A stretch of DNA of 64,000 nucleotides from Tigriopus japonicus (taxonomy: Eukaryota; Arthropoda; Copepoda; Harpacticoida; Harpacticidae). The stretch lies in contig JAAGOF010000041.1 in NCBI GenBank assembly GCA_010645155.1, forward strand, positions 726,097 to 790,096, given 5' to 3'. Of the stretch, positions 45,580-56,856 are shown one piece after another. The translations under genes were made by a program, and so were the position numbers. The notes under the pieces were generated by a model that did no database searches, was not told the DNA's origin, and saw only the letters and a program-made list of their open reading frames with translations. How positions within the stretch are numbered: the first letter of the stretch is position 1; each line of letters starts with the position of its first letter.

Positions 45580-46122
45580 TAGGGCCCGGAAAAATATTTG
45601 CAAAAAGTGACAAAATATCCAAAAGACATTTTTTTCAAAAGCCCATAATATTTGGGAAAAAGCCGGATAATGAAAAAATATTTTTTTGACTGCGCCATTA
45701 CTTGGTATTTTTGTCTTTGTGCACCAATTTTTCAAATTTGTTTTGGTTATTTTGATTCAGTTGGGCGTTTTTGGAGGCATATTTGACATGTAATTGATGT
45801 AACAATACAATTCTCAATTTGCCCGAATAGATGACGCAGTTTTTTTCGTGTATGACAGTAGTTTTGGTTGTGAGTGTCTAGTTACAGCACACATGCCATT
45901 TTGTAGAGATTTTTGTATTTTGGAATCATTTTGAGTAAGCTATATTGAGCATTTGTCATTGATTTATTTTCCTCAATTTTTACTGAAATATTTTTTCTGA
46001 CTTAAATATTCGAAGAAATATTCATTTTTTTTTAAACTGCCGAAATATCTAAAATATCGAGGAAAAGCGGAGAAATATTTATAAAACATATTTTATATTC
46101 AAAAAATTATTTACGAGCCCTA
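45580..46122. mobile_element. Probable non-autonomous DNA element with short TIRs
   Basis: TAGGGCCCGGAAAAATATTT at the left and AATTATTTACGAGCCCTA at the right are imperfect inverted ends about 545 bp apart. The interior is rich in AAATAT motifs. The flanks share ATACATTAG / ATACATAAG, but offset by 4 bp from the right end, so the TSD is not settled. Confidence 0.4.
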
Positions 46123-47287
46123 CGTATACATAAGCATACAATCCCAAAGATGGGGTTAAACATTGTAAAACTGGTTCCATTGATTAATGGTTACTATACA
46201 GAGAGTGTTTATTCTACAGGGTACAAGCTCTTCTGGGAATTTCAGGATGGATGTTTTGAGGCAAAAAAATCACTAATTCATACCTTTTGAAAATTTTGAG
46301 TGGGAAGCTATAGAAATATGTATTTTGCTCATACTTATTTCGAGATGTATTTTTATGTCAAGAAAGGTTTAGTAGAAAAAGTGTAATTCAGTAAAGTTAA
46401 AAGAGATTTTCTTAAGACTAGCTTTGATTGTAATTGCTGGGCAACCCTGCGAAACATTCTTGTGTAAAAAAAATATAAATATATCTATTGCATCTGATTT
46501 GTCTTTCTATGTCTGGTTTTATTTACCTTTTTTACTATTAATAATCCAAATACAAAAAATGGCTTTAGGGAGAAATCAAACTTAAACGACGTATTTTATA
46601 GCTCCTCAGGAAGATATCTGACAAGCTCTTGACTTTTTTATTTACTGTAGATCCTTCTCTCATATCTATTCTCTAAGATGAATGAATTTTCAAAAAGGAG
46701 AAGTGGACTACATACTTCTTCCAAAGCCTTGAAACAACGTCTCCGTTACTTTTTTGTTAGATTATCCGGTTCGGAGCAAAAATCAACCAAATACAAAGTA
46801 CAATGACCAAGCACTTATTCAGTGCAACCATATTGATCGAGAATCGCGTTCACGGACATAAACCTCCCAACCAAATCTATCCTGGATTCACTCCAGAAGT
46901 CCGCCATTGACCTTGGAAATAAATCGGCATCTCTCTTCCTTTTTCTCTCTCACAGACACTCATATATGTGTGGGTTTTAGTGAATGAAGGTGGTGGACTG
47001 TTGTTGATTGGGGAAACCCGGATTTGAGCATCGCCCATTTTTGCTCAGCTCTGCGAGGGCGTTCAAAAAACATGAGACGGAATTGAAATACTTGAACTGG
47101 ACAACGACACCCATTGTTCTTCTATTTCAACCCACAAAAATGACTGACGCATCTAGATCCGGCATGATTTTTGTCGATGATATTTGGTGACAGAAACCGA
47201 CTTTCCAGGTTTGGTTTCAAAAGAAGACAATCTGGGAAGGTTTTTGAATTCATCATAGCAATGTTCCGTCTCTATTTTGATTAGTAC
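46123..47287. other. Gene-free stretch
   Basis: AT-rich sequence; no supported gene, RNA or repeat. Confidence 0.4.
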
Positions 47288-47425
47288 TAGAGCTGTGCAT
47301 CGGATCCGACTTTTCGGATTCGTTCGGATTGACGCAAGAAGTTTCGGATTAGGATTTATTCGGATTCGTCAAAGCATGTCGGATTCGGATTTGTGAAATA
47401 TTATTTCTGATCCGACATAATCCAA
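47288..47425 (+). mobile_element. hAT-like terminal fragment rich in TCGGATTCGGAT
   Basis: CTAGAGCTGTGCATCGGATCC followed by repeated TCGGATTCG motifs looks like one end of a MITE with internal sub-terminal repeats. The opposite end was not found. Confidence 0.35.
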
Positions 47426-47889
47426 AAAATAATTCGAACTTTAGTTTATTTTTTTCAAAATTTCTATTCTCAATATTTTCCATCTAGTAACGTTTCACAT
47501 ATATATTCAATTGTTTCATATTTTATCAAATATCCAAAAGTGTTAAAAGATAAAAAATTGACTTGATTCAATAAGCAAATCTCATTTAATTCATTTAATT
47601 TAAGAGAATGAAGGCACTTCTTGATCAATTGTCAAGCAATTCTTTTTCGTGCTTTCCCCTCAAAGCAATAATCCCGGGAGTTTTGAAGGTATCCTCTGAT
47701 TCAACTTTTGCCTCAACTACAGTGGGTATTCAGGTCTGCAACCAGTATTGGACATGAACATGAGGTTTGCCAGAAATACACTAAAGAGTATCATTGGGCG
47801 CCTTGCATCATGTTTCCATCATAAGGTAATTTACAGAATGTCATGAAAGTACAAACAAAAATATCAAATTAGACCAGTCATGTGTGGAT

Positions 47890-48035
47890 GTAGGCCGAGC
47901 CTTGTGGTACTGCAATACAAGGTCAACCCGTGATAAGAGGAGAGTAAGCTCTCATATCTCATCCCCTTCTAAAGATAAGATTAATATCGAAGAGGACACA
48001 TGGTCCTCGTATCAGATATTAAGCTGATAAGAACA
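47890..48035 (-). pseudogene. 5'-truncated U2 snRNA copy fused to LINE sequence
   Basis: 146 bp match U2 nt 42-187 on the minus strand (TGTTCTTATCAGCTTAATATC to the 3' end). The first 41 nt are replaced by LINE reverse-transcriptase sequence in the same orientation. The Sm tract reads ATCTTTAG. The flanks outside nt 187 do not match the U2 gene units, so this is not a simple duplication of them. Confidence 0.85.
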
Positions 48036-48510
48036 AAACTTCTGAAGAGGAGCAATGAAAAGCATGAACAGAAGTGGACCAAAAATTGAACTTTGAGACA
48101 CACCTGACGTGACATCATACATGCCACCAAACGATCCGTCAACCTTAACTATTTGCTTCCTTTCACTTATAAAGCTTTCAATCCCATTCAGGACTGTAAA
48201 GGATTGAAACATTTACTTCTATTATCACCAAATCTCTTTTCTCTTTTGCTAGAAGCTTACGTTTACTTTTTCCTGTTTACTTTCCATTTATGTGCGTTCC
48301 AATAAAGATTTCTATTGCAAAATCTAAGGATATACCATCGAGACATCCGTTCAAGGACCTTACCCTAGTTCCCAAACTCTATGAATTGATTGAGCAAAAG
48401 ATCACGATTTATCTAACCCTTCAAGTTCTTGGTAAAGTCAAGATATAATACATCAACTGACTCATGACTTTCAAGCCTTTCAATGATTTGCTCTATATGA
48501 CTAAACAATG
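48036..48510 (-). pseudogene. CR1-like LINE reverse transcriptase fragment (joined to U2)
   Basis: Minus-strand sequence matches the LINE at 49960-51282: an HIEQIIERLESHESVDVLYLDF block near 48500, SFISERKQIVKVDGSF near 48150 and FGPLLFMLFIAPLQK just before the U2 junction. About 130 bp of unrelated sequence (roughly 48215-48345) interrupts it and several stops are present. The YxDD block and everything after it are missing, cut off at the U2 fusion point. Confidence 0.8.
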
Positions 48511-48804
48511 GCACAAGGTTCCTTCAAGAGACCGTTTTAATCATTCCGTTAACGGCAAAATAGGGCCGTTGCCTGTGCTCAGTTGCTTAGCCCATTTGGC
48601 CAATCCCAGTTTTTTCCAAAAAAAAAAGCGTCCGTCCATTTGATGATTGTTGGTCCCTGGAAACGATCGATATTTCATATAGGAATATCTTAGCTGGAAT
48701 AAGGTCAATAATACGAAAAACTCACGTTTAGGATGATTAGATAAAAAAAAAAATAATTAAGTAAACCTTGTGCTGTTGCAAAAATTTGGATTTAACATTG
48801 ATCC
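48511..48804 (+). repeat. Partial copy of the 13748-14408 foldback element
   Basis: GCACAAGGTT...CGTTTTAATCATTCCG...GGTCAATAATA...TTTAACATTGATCC follows the left arm and centre of the element at 13748. The right arm is missing. It directly abuts the LINE fragment. Confidence 0.65.
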
Positions 48805-49959
48805 TGTATGAGTGAGGGATCACGTTTTGGTCACCAATGTAGGAGTGAGGGATTTGACGTGTTTTCACTTAAAGTACTAAGTAGCAACTAGTATATTTAT
48901 CTCTCAGGGTTACCTGAAACTACAATCCAAACAATAATTCAAAGATTCTTATTTGTTCAGTAGATTGCAATCACAAGGTCTTTCTGGCAATATATGATTT
49001 CAAATGTCTCATGTTATAGCAAATATTGAGAGCATGTATTCGCACATTTTTTTCGTGACTTGGATGACATTTTGTGGCACTTTGATGAAACGGCCGTCGA
49101 TCTAAACAGTGAAAAACTCGGACTTGGCGACACTTAAAACTTGATTAAAAGGACAGCTATAACAATAGTAGTTTGGAGATAATCATTGACAGGAAGAACC
49201 ACAGTACCCCTGGGAAGGTGCTCATTTGGTTTTTAATGTGGGCATGTTGATCTCGCCCACTGTTGAAGCTTTTTTTAATTTTCAAAGCCAAAGCTGAGAT
49301 TAGCGATCTGCGCATTATATTGCATATTTTGATGAAACAAGACGAGGAAGATACTAAGCGACTCACATAAGGGGAAAGACCATTTTTTTCCCCAAACCTT
49401 TTGTTTACCTGACAAGACTGCCGGCAATTTCAAGCCTTAAATATTTAATTCAAAGCTGAACTAAGTTTGAATTTTTGAATGAAGACCCAAATAATTTAAG
49501 TGTTTGGTTCTCACCATTGTAAAGGTTGACTGATGTAACAAATTCGATAAGTTCAGAGCATATTGTAAGTAACTAGGTGTTTCTGGTTTGGTGTTTTATT
49601 GTTTCATTGTTCACTTATGTGGGGCCTGAAGTATTCACCTCAAAATGCTAAATTTGGAACAGACTAACTTTGAAGTCAATTAAAACGACTACATTGATAT
49701 CTAATCGGGTTAATGCAACATCAAAATATTAAATACCCTCGTCTGATTGAATTTACCTCTAACTTTTGACCACAACATCGTTTAAGTCAAAGTTATTGAG
49801 GTTGAAAAGTAAAAATGTGCCCTTCGCCAACGAGATGTCAAAAGTGTTTTCACAGTTTCAACAAGGTGTCACAGCGTTTGCGCTATGTGATCGATTTTTT
49901 TCACCAAAAGTTGGTTCTGTTCCATTTTTACCTGTTATTGATATGCTTCTTTGTAACAA
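48805..49959. other. Gene-free stretch
   Basis: No supported feature. The ORFs at 49766-49978 and 49815-50042 overlap the broken 5' side of the LINE and lack RT motifs. Confidence 0.4.
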
Positions 49960-51282
49960 ATCAATGGGTCCAAGCTAGTAGATTATTTGGAAGTCCATGG
50001 TTTAATTCATTCTGGACAGCATGGGTTTCGAGCTCATTTTAGTAAAGTAACCCAATTGGTTGATCATATTGAGCAAATCATTGAAGGGCTCGAAAGTCAC
50101 GAGTCAGTTGATGTAGTCTATCTTGACTTTGCCAAGGCCTTTGATAAGGTAGATCATGGTCTTTTGCTCGATCAACTCAAAGAGTTAGGGGTCCAGGGTA
50201 AGGTCCTGACTTGGATTGATAGTTTTATGAGCGAAAGGAACCAGATAGTTAAAGTTGAAGGATCTTTTAGCGGCATGTATGATGTCAAGTCAGGTGTTCC
50301 GCAAGGTTAAATTTTAGGTCCGCTCTTGTTTATTCTCTTCATTGCTCCTCTCCAGAAGTTGAGAACAAAAGCCAGTCTTTCTTCATTTGCTGATGACACA
50401 AAATTAGTTTGTGGAAGGAACGGTCAGGACTCAAAATGTTTAGTTGTGGACTTAAAGAAAATTTACTCTTGAGTTGGTGAGAGTAATATGGCATTGAACG
50501 GGATGAAATTCCGCACAATGACGTATGGGGCGTCAAAATTAGATGTTCTGCTCAAAGACAATGGAGGTTGTGATATTGAGCGGGTATCGTCCATGAGGGA
50601 TTTGGGAGTTGTCGTCCAAGATGATGGAAAGTTTGATGAGCATATCCAGTTGAAAGTGGGGAAGGCATTTCAAACGTGCTGTTGGATTTATCGCACTTTC
50701 AAGTCCAGAGATAGTATTACGATGCTAACTCTGTACAAGTCGATTGTTCAGCCGCATCTTGAATATGCCTCACCCATTTGGGCTCCAATGAGTTCAGCAG
50801 GTTTGCAAAAGGTCGAGCAGGTCCAAAGATGTTTCACTAGGAACATCACAGGAATGAGAGAGCTCTCGTATTGGGAGAGGCTCCAGAAGTTAGGGCTGTA
50901 CAGTACTCAGAGAAGGTATGAAAGGTATCTGATACTGTATGTTTTCAAGAGCATTCATGGGCTCTGTCCTAACCCAGGATTTGAGATCAGTTGTAGCGAT
51001 CGTAGAGGTTTTACGTGCGTTCTGAGAGCACCTCTAAATCCTAAGGAATCAAGGCTAGTTCGAACAATGAAGTCCTCCTCTCTTCTTTATCGGGCTCCTT
51101 CATTGTTCAATTTGTTGCCTATTTGCCTTCGTCGGGAATATGTAGGAGCTGATCCTCTAACAGCATTTAAGGCAGGATTGGACAAATTTTTGAATACTAT
51201 TCCTGACCAACCCACAATTCAAGTGTTGTACAGATCTGCCAACAGTAACTCATTGGCAGATCAAATTTCATATAAACGGTAA
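49960..51282 (+). pseudogene. CR1-like non-LTR retrotransposon (LINE), RT domain to C-terminus, degenerate
   Basis: One frame carries the RT core: SGQHGFRAHFSKVTQLVDHI, VVYLDFAKAFDKVDH (catalytic Asp), SGVPQG, GPLLFILFIAPLQ, FADDTKLV (catalytic box), then thumb and C-terminal sequence (MRDLGVVVQDDGKFDEHI, YKSIVQPHLEYASPIW, ERLQKLGLYSTQRRYERYLI) to a stop at 51280. The FADDTK box and C-terminal pattern fit the CR1/L2-like group. It is broken by TAA at 50308 right after VPQG, TGA near 50470 and a stop just upstream at 49954. The endonuclease half is absent. A sister copy lies at 48036-48510. Confidence 0.88.
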
Positions 51283-52089
51283 TTTTATGAACTATAATAA
51301 TGATTAACTCTCCTTACAGGGAATCCCATTCCTTGTAGCGGTATTAAAAAATCCGGGGGACACAAAACACATTTTTCTCCATGCCAATTGAAAGTTCTTT
51401 AAATCTTCAGACCTGTAAAGTATCCCAACGACGAGACGCGTCCTTCCAATCCGCAATAACAACACAATGATTAGAACAAATGACGGTTTCCTATTGACAA
51501 ATAAAATACCCGTAACACGACATACAAATACAGAATCATTAGAACTTACGAAAAGTTGGAGCCTCTCCTTTTACAGGAATGAATGTTCGGTTAAGATCGA
51601 ATGTTCTAGTTTGAGCAATCGTCGATCATGGTGGCGAACAGAGGTCACTGAAAGGGTGACGATTACAAGACCAGCTTGGAAAAGACAAGAAAGTTGTCAT
51701 ATTAAGCACCATAGTTCAATTTTCAAAAATGTGGAATCTTACCTAATGCCATTTAAGACTCTAGGCTATGTATTTGTTAATAAAAATTAGATGTGAACTG
51801 CTTTCATAGTATCCCCATTTCATGTTCAGTAATATAGAGTCTAAAATTATTTGTTTTCTATTCAATATAATGCAAAAAAAAGCAAAAATTGTGAAGAAAG
51901 TGATATTTTGTTCAACCTTTGTTCTTACAAATTGCACTTGTGCATGACTTTTTTGCCAAAAATACAACAAATCAAACCTCAGATATATTTTTGACTACAA
52001 AATGGTATCATATGAATCTATTTTATGCTTTTGGAATGCGTAAAAGTATGCAAATTAAAGTTTTGAGTGATCTCTAGACTTGCAATCAA
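51283..52089. other. Gene-free stretch
   Basis: May include the LINE 3' UTR near its left edge; otherwise nothing supported. Confidence 0.35.
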
Positions 52090-52515
52090 TGGCCTAAGTT
52101 GGCGGGACCAAAAATGTCGTGTCGCTTCCTTGCTCAAGAGTCCTTGTATTATTATATAGGTTATCCCTGGATTAGTGTAGTCCTCAAGACATCGATGTAG
52201 TCCTCTCCTGTAAGACAAAACCCGACGGGGAAGAATATCGGCGGCGGCACCTCGCCCTTGGAGGCCACAACGCCAAAAACATTACCGAGGCCAGGTGCTT
52301 TGACCTCTACACTGACCTCGTGGGATCATTTGAGGGCTGGCCGAGGTCCAAGAAGCGGTGGTTTTGCCGGTTGACCACTGGATCGACGGTGAAATTCTTC
52401 TCGTCTGAGAAAAATTCTTTTTCAAATAATTCAGCAGCTTATTGGACCTCTCCAGACGATTTTTCCGGCCGACCTCAGATAATAGAGGCCGTCGTTTGAC
52501 ATCTAGGGAGCGGCC
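52090..52515 (-). pseudogene. Mariner-like transposase relic (minus strand)
   Basis: Minus-strand reading gives pieces of a mariner/IS630-family transposase in order but in different frames: RPLLSEVGRKNRLERSNKLL, FFSDEKNFTVDPVVN (containing the first catalytic Asp), KHLASVMFLAL, and downstream remnants near LEQGSDTTFLVPP. Several frameshifts and stops separate them, and the second and third catalytic residues are not identifiable. The stretch is clearly more GC-rich than its surroundings. No TIRs found. Confidence 0.65.
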
Positions 52516-54416
52516 TCGATCGATCCATGGCTACCTTAGAACAATTATTAATCATTAGATAGCGTGCCAGCTTTAGTCAGGCTGATGTGGCAAAGAGGGC
52601 GGAAAGCATTGAATTTATGAGGAAAATGTCGCCCTCACTAGCGACCCTGTAAAGAGACTGGCCGTTGTAGGCTAACACAAGGTGCCGATGATTCACACTG
52701 GTGATTGGTCAATAGTATTCAGTTGCATATTCAGCTTATTCTGATGAACTTCAATTACAAACCACAGTACTTCTTCTTTGTTGATTTTGTAGTGCTTTGA
52801 CTTTGTGATGGGGTTGCCAATTTACCTATGTGAAATCATATTCCCCTCTATCTACCAATCTTTATAAACCCGTTTTTTCTTTAAGGATCACCAAAAGGCA
52901 AGGCATTCCTGACTTTAGTGACTTCTGAGCAGGGTTGCATATAAAACTCCCATTCGTGTTTGCTCGTATACAAGAGCATAACATCCATTCTGCAAGCGGT
53001 AACCCTACCTTGCAACCTCCCGTGAAAAAACTTGCCCAAGCCCAGATTTCACATCACTAAGATTTTGTTGTCAATCACTCGATCATGTGACATTAATTGG
53101 CCCTTGTTCAAACTCCACACTAATTGAAATTCACTTTTTGCTTCACCCTTAGACACATTTGCAGCAGGCTTGAGGATTTTTACTAACCATGCCGCACTAT
53201 CAAATAGGATAACTAGTTCAAACGTGTTACTGATAAGGGAAGGTTTCCTTTAATCATGAACTTTGGCTTCCCGCATGTTGGATGACGTCACTGACTGTCC
53301 GTGTCGGTCGGGTATTCATAGATTTCATTGGCCAGCCTCTAGTAGGGGTCGCTAGTTATAACAAGAGTTGTTTTGTGGTTTAGCAATATTTTGTCCCATG
53401 GCAGAAGTGTTGTCTTTCCTTGAGTTTTCCTATTCCTATCGGCAACTTTTTAGTGTATTTAGATTTGTGGGAAAGTATTCTCACTTCAAGAGTGTGTCGC
53501 TATATAGCTTCCAGATGGAAGCAGTACTTATTTACTAGAGCTTGTTATTTTTTGTGTAATTCATTATTTAGTTAAAGGCAAGAAAAAGCTGTGTAGGGTC
53601 TACTAAAAGATATGCATTTTGAGCTTTCGAATCGTGAACAGCAAAAAAATAATTTAAGACAGGTTTGCTTCTCAGTCTAAACATTGTGCTAAATATTTCC
53701 GAAAGCTGAATTTACTTCTCCAGCTCTAATCAGCAATGTAAAACATAGACAAAGAGGTACATTTGCTCAATAAAAGTGCTTGCTCAAATGCCAAGAATTT
53801 TCACTATATTATATAATGAAAGAGTATCAATAGAAATGTTATTTAAATGTTCATGTTTACTACCTTATAATCTGTATTAAATTTTATGACTCTCAATCAA
53901 ACCACTTGTTTGGCAAATCATATGCATTGAAGGTGAGGTTCATATATGATTTCAATCACGAGTCATAGATGATATCGTTAGCTGTTTCTTTTCCGTTGTG
54001 AACCCCCGGTAATGCCCTAACTTTTCAGAGAAACATGTTCATATTATTTTACATTTTTAAGAATCCATTCCAATGAAATCAATCGCATACAATCCAAGAA
54101 TTGATGTGTTTGGTTCTAATTAGTCCAAAAAATACGACTGAGAAGAGGCATTTTATTACAATTCTTTTCCCGTTTTAAGCTCTGAAAGTGGTTGTGCTTT
54201 CCCTGTAATTGATTATTTCTTTGTCGCTCCTTTTCTCTCCTTCATGATTTTAGGAAGCAGACTTGCATTATGTAGTAAACATGTTTTGTACTATAGTATC
54301 AAATCCCTCTCAATTCATTATTTATTGGGAGAATCGGTTGTGAATGAATCCATCACGAACTTGCTGTGACGGCGAAGGACAAAGTCTTTGGCCAGTCAAT
54401 TACTTAGGGATTGATC
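52516..54416. other. Gene-free stretch
   Basis: No supported gene, RNA or repeat; AT-rich. Confidence 0.4.
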
Positions 54417-54559
54417 ATGAACAGTGTTAGTTTTGTCGTCCATTTCCTTTTTCTTTATTCAATTGTCTTTGGTTTGGCGTACGGCAAAACCTCCACAAGT
54501 CTGGGTGTAAGATTTTCTGATGCTTGCAAAGGATTTGTCAGCCTCAATGACACCATTCA
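54417..54559 (+). CDS. First coding exon of an unidentified secreted protein
   Basis: ATG at 54417 begins a strong signal peptide (MNSVSFVVHFLFLYS, then IVFGLAYG), followed by a mature start KTSTSLGVRFSDACKGF and SLNDTI. The frame runs into a consensus donor, CAGTGAGT, at 54560 and stops just after, so the exon ends in phase 2. I could not find the next exon in the repeat-rich DNA to the right. Family unknown. Confidence 0.5.
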
Positions 54560-56179
54560 GTGAGTTGATTTGGTTACAGAAGCTCATGTGAAAGATGCGT
54601 CGTCAGAACACTAGCGACGGTGGCTTTATCATGAAGCTTTAAAATTAGGTAAATATGCCGGGAAGTGCAAGAGAAAAAAGGCAGCAAATAGAAGCCTTTG
54701 ACCGAAAAAGGGCTTGAATCCATCTTATTTTGGGATACAATGACTGGATCCATCTTTACTCGCATGATCTGTGAAAACTGATTGCAAATTCGACTTTCGT
54801 TTAACTTGAACTTCCTAAATGATGACGGCAACAACAACGGCAAACATTGACGCTTCAAAAAGGCCAAACAACTTGATTGTGTTGACACTTCTTTCCCATG
54901 AGCTCCTTTAGTTTTGGTGAACATTCAGGGGGAATTCAAAGATATAATTATGTTAGTTGGCTTTAAGTTCGAAATGACCTACTGAGAGGGACAAGAGTGT
55001 CAGGATTGGTTTCTTTTAGTTCCTAACGTTAACGGGAATAAATTTTCGATCCCAAGTCAAGGCTAGTTCAAGCTTTAACCAAAATTCAAAGTGTAAAGAT
55101 TAAAATAAAGAATGTGCTAAAAATATATTTCTTTGAACAATTTTAAAATTGCCTTTGGAGGGAACTTGGTTTGGAGACTTAACTGATTTTATGTCATCAA
55201 ATACCATAAAAGAGCTCTTATGAAGGGCATGAACCCAAATCGCGGTCGTGGTGAAACACATGTATCCAATAATAGTAATAAGATAAACCGCACATGTGAG
55301 CTTTTTCCCAATTTGTCATTTTTTCCCAACACGACAAGAAACAGGTTGGATGGTTGGCAGACCTGTGATGTAATTGTAATTGAAATTACAATTACGTAAT
55401 TGCAATTACATTTCCAAGTAATTCTAATTATTTACATTTGAGATCAAAATTGTTTCATCCATTACATTTGAACTAATTTAATTGCCATTTTTCAATTACA
55501 AATTTCTGCCTAAAAAATTAAGGATAAGGTTGATCATATAGTATCCTCGTCTTTCCAAATTTTTTAGTATGTAAATTGATTTACCCAAAATGTGCAAGCT
55601 CTTGATTTTGACACATTTTCCAATGGACCGTGAAGAGCTTGATTACTTTTGTTGGTTCCAACAGCTGAGTTAGCAAAAACTTGACGTGAATTTATTCAAA
55701 TTTGGAACTATAGCCTTAACATGTGAGGGGTTGAAACTTCACAGCATTTTTCAAAGTATCATTCGGTTTTCACGCAAAAACACATACATTTTCAAAGTTA
55801 TAGACGTCGAAACTTGTTAGAATTTCATGGTCCAATAGAGAATTTTAATTGAAGGTTACAAAAATCGCCACTAGATGGAGGCAAAATAGAGGCAAAGTTC
55901 CTCGATTTCAGAGCTATCCTCAACTTAAACTTGTTGCCAAAATTGCAGATTCCATCTTAAAGTGGATTTCTCTTCATATTTCGAGCCTTTTGGAGCTCAG
56001 CTATGATATTATTGTGTTCAAAACTCAAAGAGTCACTCTTACTAATTACAAATTAAGGCCACAGATTGAACAAAAAAACCACAACCGTTTCAACCTCAAG
56101 ATGGCGCTCGACTGTCATATTTATAATAAAAATATTTATTGCGAGATTTTTTTTCTCATTGGATATAAATACATTTGAC
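54560..56179. other. Gene-free stretch (possible intron of the 54417 gene)
   Basis: No second exon identified. Contains an AATTAC-rich palindromic segment at 55372-55510. Confidence 0.35.
55372..55510. repeat. AT-rich palindromic segment built on TAATTGTAATTG
   Basis: TGTAATTGTAATTGAAATTACAATTACGTAATTGCAATTAC-type sequence contains several overlapping inverted repeats, with related motifs up to 55510. It is probably the end of a MITE or simple repeat. Confidence 0.4.
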
Positions 56180-56354
56180 ACATACAATTAATGCAATGTA
56201 GTCATGGGGGCCCATTCTGGGTTCGCGAGGCGCCATTCGAGGCGGAATATCCACTGGACAGAGGGGGTTAGTTGGGGGGAGACCTGGGATCGAACCCATG
56301 ATCCCGAGCATTGCTCGGTCGCGCGTTAGTCAACTGCGCTACAACCATCCCCCC
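56180..56354 (-). mobile_element. tRNA-derived SINE or tRNA pseudogene
   Basis: Minus strand 56354-56274 (81 nt) has tRNA layout: complementary ends GGGGGGA/TCTCCCCCC, an A box TAGCGCAGTTG, a CCGAG/CTCGG anticodon-type stem and a B box GGTTCGATCCC. The T stem is one base short, and the anticodon loop lacks the usual T at position 33, so it is unlikely to be a working tRNA. About 90 bp of GC-rich sequence continues beyond the tRNA part toward 56180, as in a SINE body. Confidence 0.5.
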
Positions 56355-56856
56355 GATCATCATATTTCTCTTTGATTGAAGCTCAACTTTGGTTCCTTGA
56401 GAAGTTCCTTAATATTAATATTCTTTCCTTTTTTCTCTTTTCTAAAAAGTGTAGTGTCTATAAACTTACATGATAGTGTACAGCAAACAATACAGCTACC
56501 ATTATCATCAAATACAAATGTAAGACAAACTTCAACATGCTGATTATTGATCCATTACAAACTACGAGCATCAGTGTTTATAGATGATCTTGATGAAATT
56601 TAAAAAGATATATATCGTAAAAATGCAAGTTTACTTTTGTGATTTAAACAAAGACCAAAATGTTTAAGTGCGATTTTAAAAACTTTCCATCCCCTCTCCC
56701 AATCTGGAAATACCTTACTTTCTGTGAATTCTCAAAATCATGTAACACTGTCCAGGAATCAAAAAACTGCGGCACCTTTGGTACTTGTAAAAATCCCATG
56801 CTTTATTCTAAATTGCGCTTCTTACTTGTATCTTAGGTGTACCAGGTGTTCTTATA

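Noticed and set aside
56274..56354. Functional tRNA gene
   Set aside because: T stem one base short and no T at position 33 of the anticodon loop; the sequence continues into a SINE-like body.
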